NCBI RefSeq assembly: GCF_051014685.1
Contig: NW_027478391.1
Coordinates: forward strand, 1,488,001-1,552,000
DNA: 64,000 nucleotides
Source: Ptiloglossa arizonensis
Taxonomy: Eukaryota > Arthropoda > Insecta > Hymenoptera > Colletidae
Direction: 5' to 3'
Made by a program: the position numbers and the translations under genes. Position 1 is the first letter of the stretch. Each line of letters opens with the position of its first letter. This document shows, one piece after another, positions 1 through 10,364 of this stretch. The notes below the pieces were generated by a model that made no database searches, was not told the DNA's origin, and was given only the letters and a program-made list of their open reading frames with translations.

Positions 1-177
1 AACTCGCCCGATTACAGCGGTATGTGTATTTTTTCCCTAGGCCATTCTGGTTAAGCGTTTGGAGCAGCAGAATTGTGAAAAATTTTTTGCCTTCTCTACC
101 ATTTCTTGGCTTCAAACTCCCATATCTCGCGAACGGATTGACCTAACCCAAAGATTCCTATTGCATCTGAAGGTAGA
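1..177 (+). repeat. Representative monomer, GTG/TCTACC type
   Basis: This is the first complete unit, taken as the phase reference. It carries GAATTGTGAAAA near unit position 72 and TTCTCTACC near position 92, a linked pair of states that recurs through the array. It also has the CCCTAGGCC block (a CCTAGG palindrome), the A5T6 tract, the TCGCGA palindrome and GAACGGATTGACC. In the frame starting at TTGGAGCAG the only stop is the TAG inside CCCTAGG. The rarer AAAGATT and AAGGTAG states in this unit recur in the unit at 2125, which helps define the 2124-bp duplication. Confidence 0.9.
118..134 (-). promoter_or_regulatory. CENP-B-box-like motif (first of many)
   Basis: Read on the - strand, bases 134 to 118 give GTTCGCGAGATATGGGA. 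The evolutionarily conserved CENP-B box core is NTTCGNNNNANNCGGGN. This motif matches TTCG, the central A and the GGG, which is 8 of the 9 fixed positions; the only mismatch is T for C in CGGG. It lies at unit positions 118-134 and is present in most monomers. Variants with TCTCTCGAAC or CATTTCTCG keep the match, whereas units with TCGCAAACGG lose part of TTCG. CENP-B-like binding is inference; the mismatch is at a CpG and may weaken or abolish binding. Confidence 0.3.
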
Positions 178-354
178 AACTCGCCCGATTACAACGGTAT
201 GTGTATTTTTTCCCTAGGCCATTCTGGTTAAGCGTTTGGAGCAGCAGAATTGCGAAAAATTTTTTGCCTTCTCAACCATTTCTTGTCTTCAAACTCCCAT
301 ATCTCGCGAACGGATTGACCTAACCCAAAAATTCCTATTGCATCTGAAAGTAGA
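178..354 (+). repeat. Representative monomer, GCG/TCAACC type
   Basis: The second unit carries GAATTGCGAAAA with TTCTCAACC, the alternative linked state to the first unit, plus CTTGTCTTC in place of CTTGGCTTC. The two types are interspersed throughout the window. The GCG/GTG difference lies at a CpG, so it could reflect cytosine deamination, but its linkage to the TCA/TCT site about 20 bp away suggests two monomer lineages rather than scattered new mutations. Recombinant combinations also exist, for example GTG with TCAACC near 10696 and 29097. Confidence 0.85.
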
Positions 355-2627
355 AACTCGCCCGATTACAACGGTATGTGTATTTTTTCCCTAGGCCATT
401 CTGGTTAAGCGTTCGGAGCAGCAGAATTGCGAAAAATTTTTTGCCTTCTCAACCATTTCTTGTCTTCAAACTCCCATATCTCGCGAACGGATTGACCTAA
501 CCCAAAAATTCCTATTGCATCTGAAAGTAGAAACTCGCCCGATTACAACGGTATGTGTATTTTTTCCCTAGCCCATTCTGGTTAAGCGTTTGGAGCAGCA
601 GAATTGTGAAAAATTTTTTGCCTTCTCTACCATTTCTTGGTTTCAAACTCCTATATCTCGCGAACAGACTGACCTAACCCAAAAATTCCTATTGCATCTG
701 AAAGTAGAAACTCGCCCGATTACAGCGGTATGTGTATTTTTTCCCTTGGCCATTTTGGTTGAGCGTTTGGAGCAGCAGAATTGCGAAAAATTTTTTGCCT
801 TCTCAACCATTTCTTGGCTTCAAACTCCCATATCTCGCGAACGGATTGACCTAACCCAAAAATTCCTATTGCATCTGAAAGTAGAAACTCGCCCGATTAC
901 AACGGTATGTGTATTTTTTCCCTTGGCCATTCTGGTTAAGCGTTTGGAGCAGCAGAATTGTGAAAAATTTTTTGCCTTCTCTACCATTTCTTGGCTTCAA
1001 ACTCCCATATCTCGCGAACGAATTGACCTAACCCAAAAATTCCTATTGCATCTGAAAGTAGAAACTCCCCCGATTACAACGGTATGTTTATTTTTTCCCT
1101 AGGCCACTCTAGTTAAGCGTTTGGAGCAGCAGAATTGCGAAAAATTTGTTGGCTTCTCGACCATTTCTTGGCTTCAAACTCCCATATCTCGCGAACGGAT
1201 TGACCTAACCCAAAAATTCCTATTGCATCTGAAAGTAGAAACTCACCCGATTACAACGATATGTGTATTTTTTCCCTAGGCTATTCTGGTTAAGCGTTTG
1301 GAGCAGCAGAATTGTGAAAAATTTTTTGCCTTCTCTACCATTTCTTGGCTTCAAACTCCCATATCTCGCGAACAGACTGACCTAACCCAAAAATTCCTAT
1401 TGCATCTGAAAGTAGAAACTCGCCCGATTACAGCGGTATGTGTATTTTTTCCCTTGGCCATTTTGGTTAAGCGTTTGGAGCAGCAGAATTGCGAAAAATT
1501 TTTTGCCTTCTCAACCATTTCTTGGCTTCAAACTCCCATATCTCGCGAACGGATTGACCTAACCCAAAAATTCCTATTGCATCTGAAAGTAGAAACTCGC
1601 CCGATTACAACCGTATGTGTATTTTTTCCCTTGGCCATTTTGGTTAAGCGTTTGGAGCAGCAGAATTGTGAAAAATTTTTTGCCTTCTCTACCATTTCTT
1701 GGGTTCAAACTTCCATATCTCGCGAACGGATTGACCTAACCCAAAAATTCCTATTGCATCTGAAAGTAGAAACTCGCCCGATTACAACGGTAAGTTTATT
1801 TTTTCCCTAGGTCATTCTAGTTAAGCGTTTGGAGCAGCAGAATTGAGAAAAATTTTTTGCCTTCTCAACCATTTCTTGTCTTCAAACTCCCATATCTCGC
1901 GATCGGTTTCACCTAACCCAAAAATTCCTATTGCATCTGAAGGTAGAAACTCGCCCGATTACAACGGTATGTGTATTTTTTCCCTAGCCCATTCTGGTTA
2001 AGCGTTTGGAGCAGCAGAATTGTGAAAAATTTTTTGCCTTCTCTACCATTTCTTGGCTTCAAACTCCCATACCTCGCGAACAGACTGACCTAACCCAAAA
2101 ATTCCTATTGCATCTGAAAGTAGAAACTCGCCCGATTACAGCGGTATGTGTATTTTTTCCCTAGGCCATTCTGGTTAAGCGTTTGGAGCAGCAGAATTGT
2201 GAAAAATTTTTTGCCTTCTCTACCATTTCTTGGCTTCAAACTCCCATATCTCGCGAACGGATTGACCTAACCCAAAGATTCCTATTGCATCTGAAGGTAG
2301 AAACTCGCCCGATTACAACGGTATGTGTATTTTTTCCCTAGGCCATTCTGGTTAAGCGTTTGGAGCAGCAGAATTGCGAAAAATTTTTTGCCTTCTCAAC
2401 CATTTCTTGTCTTCAAACTCCCATATCTCGCGAACGGATTGACCTAACCCAAAAATTCCTATTGCATCTGAAAGTAGAAACTCGCCCGATTACAACGGTA
2501 TGTGTATCTTTTCCCTAGGCCATTCTGGTTAAGCGTTCGGAGCAGCAGAATTGCGAAAAATTTTTTGCCTTCTCAACCATTTCTTGTCTTCAAACTCCCA
2601 TATCTCGCGAACGGATTGACCTAACCC

Positions 2628-5600
2628 AAAAATTCCTATTGCATCTGAAAGTAGAACCTCGCCCGATTACAACGGTATGTGTATTTTTTCCCTAGCCCAT
2701 TCTGGTTAAGCGTTTGGAGCAGCAGAATTGTGAAAAATTTTTTGCCTTCTCTACCATTTCTTGGTTTCAAACTCCTATATCTCGCGAACAGACTGACCTA
2801 ACCCAAAAATTCCTATTGCATCTGAAAGTAGAAACTCGCCCGATTACAGCGGTATGTGTATTTTTTCCCTTGGCCATTTTGGTTGAGCGTTTGGAGCAGC
2901 AGAATTGCGAAAAATTTTTTGCCTTCTCAACCATTTCTTGGCTTCAAACTCCCATATCTCGCGAACGGATTGACCTAACCCAAAAATTCCTATTGCATCT
3001 GAAAGTAGAAACTCGCCCGATTACAACGGTATGTGTATTTTTTCCCTTGGCCATTCTGGTTAAGCGTTTGGAGCAGCAGAATTGTGAAAAATTTTTTGCC
3101 TTCTCTACCATTTCTTGGCTTCAAACTCCCATATCTCGCGAACGAATTGACCTAACCCAAAAATTCCTATTGCATCTGAAAGTAGAAACTCCCCCGATTA
3201 CAACGGTATGTTTATTTTTTCCCTAGGCCACTCTAGTTAAGCGTTTGGAGCAGCAGAATTGCGAAAAATTTTTTGGCTTCTCAACCATTTCTTGGCTTCA
3301 AACTCCCATATCTCGCGAACGGATTGACCTATCCCAAAAATTCCTATTGCATCTGAAAGTAGAAACTCACCCGATTACAACGATATGTGTATTTTTTCCC
3401 TAGGCTATTCTGGTTAAGCGTTTGGAGCAGCAGAATTGTGAAAAATTTTTTGCCTTCTCTACCATTTCTTGGCTTCAAGCTCCCATATCTCGCGAACAGA
3501 CTGACCTAACCCAAAAATTCCTATTGCATCTGAAAGTAGAAACTCGCCCGATTACAGCGGTATGTGTATTTTTTCCCTTGGCCATTTTGGTTAAGCGTTT
3601 GGAGCAGCAGAATTGCGAAAAATTTTTTGCCTTCTCAACCATTTCTTGGCTTCAAACTCCCATATCTCGCGAACGGATTGACCTAACCCAAAAATTCCTA
3701 TTGCATCTGAAAGTAGAAACTCGCCCGATTACAACGGTATGTGTATTTTTTCCCTTGGCCATTTTGGTTAAGCGTTTGGAGCAGCAGAATTGTGAAAAAT
3801 TTTTTGCCTTCTCTACCATTTCTTGGGTTCAAACTCCCATATCTCGCGAACGGATTGACCTAACCCAAAAATTCCTATTGCATCTGAAAGTAGAAACTCG
3901 CCCGACTACAACGGTATGTTTATTTTTTCCCTAGGTCATTCTAGTTAAGCGTTTGGAGCAGCAGAATTGCGAAAAATTTTTTGCCTTCTCAACCATTTCT
4001 TGTCTTCAAACTCCCATATCTCGCGAACGGTTTCACCTAACCCAAAAATTCCTATTGCATCTGAAGGTAGAAACTCGCCCGATTACAACGGTATGTGTAT
4101 TTTTTCCCTAGCCCATTCTGGTTAAGCGTTTGGAGCAGCAGAATTGTGAAAAATTTTTTGCCTTCTCTACCATTTCTTGGCTTCAAACTCCCATATCTCG
4201 CGAACAGACTGACCTAACCCAAAAATTCCTATTGCATCTGAAAGTAGAAACTCGCCCGATTACAGCGGTATGTGTATTTTTTCCCTTGGCCATTTTGGTT
4301 AAGCGTTTCGGGCAGCAGAATTGTGAAAAATTTTTCGCCTTCTCTACCATTTCTTGGCTTCAAACACCCATATCTCGCGAACGGATTGACCTAACCCAAA
4401 AATTCTTATTGCATCTGAAAGTAGAAGCTCGCCCGATTACAACGGTATGTTTATTTTTTCCCTAGGCCATTCTGGTTAAGCGTTTGGAGCAGCAGAATTG
4501 TGAAAAATTTTTTGCCTTCTCTACCATTTCTTGGCTTCAAACTCCCATATCTCGCGAACGGATTGACCTAACCCAAAAATTCCTATTGCATCTGAAAGTA
4601 GAACCTCGCCCGATTACAACGGTATGTGTATTTTTTCCCTAGCCCATTCTGGTTAAGCGTTTGGAGCAGCAGAATTGTGAAAAATTTTTTGCCTTCTCTA
4701 CCATTTCTTGGTTTCAAACTCCTATATCTCGCGAACAGACTGACCTAACCCAAAAATTCCTATTGCATCTGAAAGTAGAAACTCGCCCGATTACAGCGGT
4801 ATGTGTATTTTTTCCCTTGGCCATTTTGGTTGAGCGTTTGGAGCAGCAGAATTGCGAAAAATTTTTTGCCTTCTCAACCATTTCTTGGCTTCAAACTCCC
4901 ATATCTCGCGAACGGATTGACCTAACCCAAAAATTCCTATTGCATCTGAAAGTAGAAACTCGCCCGATTACAACGGTATGTGTATTTTTTCCCTTGGCCA
5001 TTCTGGTTAAGCGTTTGGAGCAGCAGAATTGTGAAAAATTTTTTGCCTTCTCTACCATTTCTTGGCTTCAAACTCCCATATCTCGCGAACGAATTGACCT
5101 AACCCAAAAATTCCTATTGCATCTGAAAGTAGAAACTCCCCCGATTACAACGGTATGTTTATTTTTTCCCTAGGCCACTCTAGTTAAGCGTTTGGAGCAG
5201 CAGAATTGCGAAAAATTTTTTGGCTTCTCAACCATTTCTTGGCTTCAAACTCCCATATCTCGCGAACGGATTGACCTATCCCAAAAATTCCTATTGCATC
5301 TGAAAGTAGAAACTCACCCGATTACAACGATATGTGTATTTTTTCCCTAGGCTATTCTGGTTAAGCGTTTGGAGCAGCAGAATTGTGAAAAATTTTTTGC
5401 CTTCTCTACCATTTCTTGGCTTCAAGCTCCCATATCTCGCGAACAGACTGACCTAACCCAAAAATTCCTATTGCATCTGAAAGTAGAAACTCGCCCGATT
5501 ACAGCGGTATGTGTATTTTTTCCCTTGGCCATTTTGGTTAAGCGTTTGGAGCAGCAGAATTGCGAAAAATTTTTTGCCTTCTCAACCATTTCTTGGCTTC

Positions 5601-6521
5601 AAACTCCCATATCTCGCGAACGGATTGACCTAACCCAAAAATTCCTATTGCATCTGAAAGTAGAAACTCGCCCGATTACAACGGTATGTGTATTTTTTCC
5701 CTTGGCCATTTTGGTTAAGCGTTTGGAGCAGCAGAATTGTGAAAAATTTTTTGCCTTCTCTACCATTTCTTGGGTTCAAACTCCCATATCTCGCGAACGG
5801 ATTGACCTAACCCAAAAATTCCTATTGCATCTGAAAGTAGAAACTCGCCCGACTACAACGGTATGTTTATTTTTTCCCTAGGTCATTCTAGTTAAGCGTT
5901 TGGAGCAGCAGAATTGCGAAAAATTTTTTGCCTTCTCAACCATTTCTTGTCTTCAAACTCCCATATCTCGCGAACGGTTTCACCTAACCCAAAAATTCCT
6001 ATTGCATCTGAAGGTAGAAACTCGCCCGATTACAACGGTATGTGTATTTTTTCCCTAGCCCATTCTGGTTAAGCGTTTGGAGCAGCAGAATTGTGAAAAA
6101 TTTTTTGCCTTCTCTACCATTTCTTGGCTTCAAACTCCCATATCTCGCGAACAGACTGACCTAACCCAAAAATTCCTATTGCATCTGAAAGTAGAAACTC
6201 GCCCGATTACAGCGGTATGTGTATTTTTTCCCTTGGCCATTTTGGTTAAGCGTTTCGGGCAGCAGAATTGTGAAAAATTTTTCGCCTTCTCTACCATTTC
6301 TTGGCTTCAAACACCCATATCTCGCGAACGGATTGACCTAACCCAAAAATTCTTATTGCATCTGAAAGTAGAAGCTCGCCCGATTACAACGGTATGTTTA
6401 TTTTTTCCCTAGGCCATTCTGGTTAAGCGTTTGGAGCAGCAGAATTGTGAAAAATTTTTTGCCTTCTCTACCATTTCTTGGCTTCAAACTCCCATATCTC
6501 GCGAACGGATTGACCTAACCC
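2628..6521 (+). repeat. 11-mer higher-order tandem pair (offset 1947 bp)
   Basis: About 2628-4574 is repeated directly at about 4575-6521 with an offset of 1947 bp (11 x 177). I noticed no substitution in the stretches compared. Shared private markers include AGAACCTCG, GACCTATCCC, TTCAAGCTCCC, CCCGACTACAACG, GGTTTCACC, TTCGGGCAGCAG, TTTTTCGCC and AAACACCC. This pair looks younger than the overlapping 12-mer duplication, whose copies differ more. Boundaries are uncertain by about 50-80 bp because adjacent monomers are themselves alike. Confidence 0.85.
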
Positions 6522-7080
6522 AAAAATTCCTGTTGCATCTGAAAGTAGAAACTCGCCCGATTACAGCGGTATGTGTATTTTTTCCCTAGGCCATTCTGGT
6601 TAAGCGTTTGGAGCAGCAGAATTGTGAAAAATTTTTTGCCTTCTCTACCATTTCTTGGCTTCAAACTCCCATATCTCGCGAACAGACTGACCTAACCCAA
6701 AAATTCCTATTGCATCTGAAAGTAGAAACTCGCCCGATTACAACGGTATGTGAATTTTTTCCCTTGGCCACTTTGGTTAAGCGTTTGGGGCAGCAGAATT
6801 GTGAAAAATTTTTTGCCTTCTCTACCATTTCTTGGCTTCAAACTCCCATATCTCGCGAACGGATTGACCTAACCCAAAAATTCTTATTGCATCTGAAAGT
6901 AGAAACTCGCCCGATTACAACGGTATGTTTATTTTTTCCCTAGGTCATTCTAGTTAAGCGTTTGGAGCAGCAGAATTGCGAAAAATTTTTTGGCTTCTCA
7001 ACCATTTCTTGGCTTCAAACTCCCATATCTCGCGAACGGATTGACCTAACCCAAAAATTCCTATTGCATCTGAAACTAGA

Positions 7081-7257
7081 AACTCACCCGATTACAACGG
7101 TATGTGTATTTTTTCCCTAGGCCATTCTGGTTAAGCGTTTAGAGCAGCAGAAGTGCGAAAAATTTGTTGTCTTCTCAACCATTTCTTAGCTTCAAACTCC
7201 CATATCTCTCGAACGGATTGACGTAACCCAAAAATTCCTATTGCATCTGAAAGTAGA
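7081..7257 (+). repeat. Divergent monomer subtype (GAAGTGCG/TTTGTTG/CTTAGC)
   Basis: This unit represents a distinctive subtype marked by a linked set of changes: GAAGTGCG instead of GAATTGCG, AAATTTGTTGTC instead of AAATTTTTTGCC, CTTAGC instead of CTTGGC, TCTCTCG instead of TCTCGCG, and GACGTAACCC instead of GACCTAACCC. The CTTAGC change adds a TAG stop in the frame that is otherwise open. The subtype recurs near 8567, 10160 and 21478, many times between 22.2 and 30.9 kb (there often preceded by GCGATTGG), and near 33520, 34580, 38470, 46437, 48030, 48915 and 50157. It behaves as one building block of several higher-order units. Confidence 0.85.
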
Positions 7258-9170
7258 AACTCGCCCGATTACAACGGTATGTGTATTTTTTCCCTAGGCC
7301 ATTCTGGTTAAGCGTTTGGAGCAGCAGAATTGCGAAAAATTGTTTGCCTTCTCAACCATTTCTTGGCTTCAAAGTCCCATATCTCGCGAACGGATTGACC
7401 TAACCCAAAAATTCCTATTGCATCTGAAAGTAGAAACTCACCCGATTACAACGACATGTGTATTTTTTCCCTAGGCCATTCTGGTTAAGCGTTTGGAGCA
7501 GCAGAATTGTGAAAAATTTTTTGCCCTCTCTACCATTTCTTGGCTTCAAACTCCCATATCTCGCGAACAGACTGACCTAACCCAAAAATTCCTATTGCAT
7601 CTGAAAGTAGAAACTCGCCCGATTACAACGACATGTGTATTTTTTCCCTAGGCCATTCTGGTTAAGCGTTTGGAGCAGCAGAATTGTGAAAAATTTTTTG
7701 CCCTCTCTACCATTTCTTGGTTTCAAACTCCCATTTCTCGCGAACAGACTGACCTAACCCAAAAATTCCGATTGCATCTGAAGGTAGAAACTCGCCCGAT
7801 TACAGCGGTATGTGTATTTTTTCCCTTGGCCATTTTGGTTAAGCGTTTCGGGCAGCAGAATTGTGAAAAATTTTTTGCCTTCTCTACCATTTCTTGGCTT
7901 CAAACTCCCATATCTCGCGAACGGATTGACCTAACCCAAAAATTCCTATTGCATCTGAAAGTAGAAACTCGCCCGATTACAGCGGTATGTGTATTTTTTC
8001 CCTTGGCCATTTTGCTTAAGCGTTTGGAGCAGCAGAATTGTGAAAAATTTTTTGCCTTCTCTACCATTTCTTGGGTTCAAACTCCCATATCTCGCGAACG
8101 GATTGACCTAACCCAAAAATTCCTATTGCATCTGAAAGTAGAAACTCGCCCGATTACAACGGTATGTGTATTTTTTCCCTAGGCAATTCTGGTTAAGCGT
8201 TTGGAGCAGTAGAATTGCGAAAAATTTTTTGCCTTCTCAACCATTTCTTGGATTCAAAGTCCCATATCTCGCGAACGGATTGACCTAACCCAAAAATTCC
8301 TATTGCATCTGAAAGTAGAAACTCGCCCGATTACAACGGTATGTGTATTTTTTCCCTAGGCCATTCTGGTTAAGCGTTTGGAGCAGCAGAATTTTGAAAA
8401 ATTTTTTGCCTTCTCTACCATTTCTTGGCTACAAACTCCCATATCTCGCGAACGGATTGACCTAACCCAAAAATTCCTATTGCATCTGAAACTAGAAACT
8501 CACCCGTTTACAACGGTATGTGTATTTTTTCCCTAGGCCATTCTGGTTAAGCGTTTAGAGCAGCAGAAGTGCGAAAAATTTGTTGTCTTCTCAACCATTT
8601 CTTAGCTTCAAACTCCCATATCTCTCGAACGGATTGACGTAACCCAAAAATTCCTATTGCATCTGAAAGTAGAAACTCGCCCGATTACAACGGTATGTGT
8701 ATTTTTTCCCTAGGCCATTCTGGTTAAGCGTTTGGAGCAGCAGAATTGCGAAAAATTGTTTGCCTTCTCAACCATTTCTTGGCTTCAAAGTCCCATATCT
8801 CGCGAACGGATTGACCTAACCCAAAAATTCCTATTGCATCTGAAAGTAGAAACTCACCCGATTACAACGACATGTGTATTTTTTCCCTAGGCCATTCTGG
8901 TTAAGCGTTTGGAGCAGCAGAATTGTGAAAAATTTTTTGCCCTCTCTACCATTTCTTGGCTTCAAACTCCCATATCTCGCGAACAGACTGACCTAACCCA
9001 AAAATTCCTATTGCATCTGAAAGTAGAAACTCGCCCGATTACAGCGGTATGTGTATTTTTTCCCTTGGCCATTTTGGTTAAGCGTTTGGAGCAGCAGAAT
9101 TGCGAAACATTTTTTGCCTTCTCAACCATTTCTTGGCTTCAAACTCCCATATCTCGCGAACGGATTGACC

Positions 9171-9177
9171 TCTACCC
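9171..9177 (+). other. One-base insertion marker, left copy
   Basis: The usual GACCTAACCC reads GACCTCTACCC here, making this monomer 178 bp. The same insertion occurs at only one other place, 47041, 37870 bp downstream and within a matching context. That makes it a rare marker tying the left and right parts of the array together. It also breaks the open frame at this point. Confidence 0.9.
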
Positions 9178-10364
9178 AAAAATTCCTATTGCATCTGAAA
9201 GTAGAAACTCACCCGATTACAACGACATGTGTATTTTTTCCATAGGCCATTCTGGTTAAGCGTTTGGAGCAGCAGAATTGTGAAAAATTTTTTGCCCTCT
9301 CTACCATTTCTTGGCTTCAAACTCCCATTTCTCGCGAACAGACTGACCTAACCCAAAAATTCCGATTGCATCTGAAAGTAGAAACTCGCCCGATTACAGC
9401 GGTATGTGTATTTTTTCCCTTGGCCATTTTGGTTAAGCGTTTCGGGCAGCAGAATTGTGAAAAATTTTTTGCCTTCTCTACCATTTCTTGGCTTCAAACT
9501 CCCATATCTCGCGAACGGATTGACCTAACCCAAAAATTCCTATTGCATCTGAAAGTAGAAACTCGCCCGATTACAGCGGTATGTGTATTTTTTCCCTTGG
9601 CCATTTTGCTTAAGCGTTTGGAGCAGCAGAATTGTGAAAAATTTTTTGCCTTCTCTACCATTTCTTGGGTTCAAACTCCCATATCTCGCGAACGGATTGA
9701 CCTAACCCAAAAATTCCTATTGCATCTGAAAGTAGAAACTCGCCCGATTACAACGGTATGTGTATTTTTTCCCTAGGCCATTCTGGTTAAGCGTTTGGAG
9801 CAGCAGAATTGCGAAAAATTTTTTGCCTTCTCAACCATTTCTTGGCTTCAAAGTCCCATATCTCGCGAACGGATTGACCTAACCCAAAAATTCCTATTGC
9901 ATCTGAAAGTAGAAACTCGCCCGATTACAACGGTATGTGTATTTTTTCCCTAGGCCATTCTGGTTAAGCGTTTGGAGCAGCAGAATTTTGAAAAATTTTT
10001 TGCCTTCTCTACCATTTCTTGGCTACAAACTCCCATTTCTCGCGAACGGATTGACCTAACCCAAAAATTCCTATTGCATCTGAAAGTAGAAACTCACCCG
10101 ATTACAACGGTATGTGTATTTTTTCCCTAGGCCATTCTGGTTAAGCGTTTGGAGCAGCAGAAGTGCGAAAAATTTGTTGTCTTCTCAACCATTTCTTAGC
10201 TTCAAACTCCCATATCTCTCGAACGGATTGACGTAACCCAAAAATTCCTATTGCATCTGAAAGTAGAAACTCGCCCGATTACAACGGTATGTGTATTTTT
10301 TCCCTAGGCCATTCTGGTTAAGCGTTTGGAGCAGCAGAATTGCGAAAAATTGTTTGCCTTCTCA

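Larger units (their letters stand above)
1..4264 (+). repeat. 12-mer higher-order duplication (offset 2124 bp)
   Basis: Units from 1 to about 2140 reappear at about 2125-4264, shifted by 2124 bp (12 x 177). Shared private markers include AAAGATT/AAGGTAG, GTTCGGAGC, CCCTAGCCC, CTTGGTTTC with CCTATATC, GAACAGACTGACC and the GGTTTCACC unit. Roughly ten substitutions separate the copies, for example AAACTC/AACCTC near 533/2657 and CCTAACCC/CCTATCCC near 1212/3334. The copies part after about 2160, where one has CCCTAGG and the other CCCTTGG. The left copy begins at or beyond the window edge. Confidence 0.8.
6522..10364 (+). repeat. Mosaic segment with partial 8-mer and 9-mer copies
   Basis: Two internal duplications are visible. 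About 7045-7632 recurs at 8461-9048 (offset 1416 = 8 x 177), marked by GAAACTAGAAAC, GCGTTTAGAGC and AAATTGTTTGCC. About 7660-8770 recurs at 9254-10364 (offset 1594 = 9 x 177 + 1), marked by TTGCCCTCTC, CCCATTTCTCG, TTCCGATTG, TTTTGCTTAAG and GAATTTTG/GGCTACAAAC. The extra base comes from the GACCTCTACCC insertion at 9171. The first three units, 6522-7044, have no long local partner that I could find. Confidence 0.7.

Noticed and set aside
141..153. CCTAACCC in GACCTAACCCAAA as telomeric repeat (CCCTAA) sequence
   Set aside because: Only about one and a third telomere units are present per monomer, with no tandem run. Eight matching bases can occur by chance.
590..1102. Open frame of 170 codons, and the many similar ones on the + strand, as protein-coding genes
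   Set aside because: They are the satellite itself read in the frame with one stop per unit. They begin at TTG, repeat a 59-residue unit, recur wherever CCCTAGG becomes CCCTTGG, and show no ribosome-binding site, codon bias or conserved domain.
1702..1714. GGGTTCAAACTCC as an RNA polymerase III B box or tRNA T-arm
   Set aside because: It resembles GGTTCRANNCC but has an extra base before the final CC, occurs only in CTTGGG variant units, and lacks a convincing A box or tRNA fold.
9051..9245. Frame-shifted open frames of 64-68 codons (also at 17896, 20726, 46921, 58598 and 59836)
   Set aside because: They arise where a one-base insertion or deletion joins two reading frames of the satellite. 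They are shadows of the indel markers.
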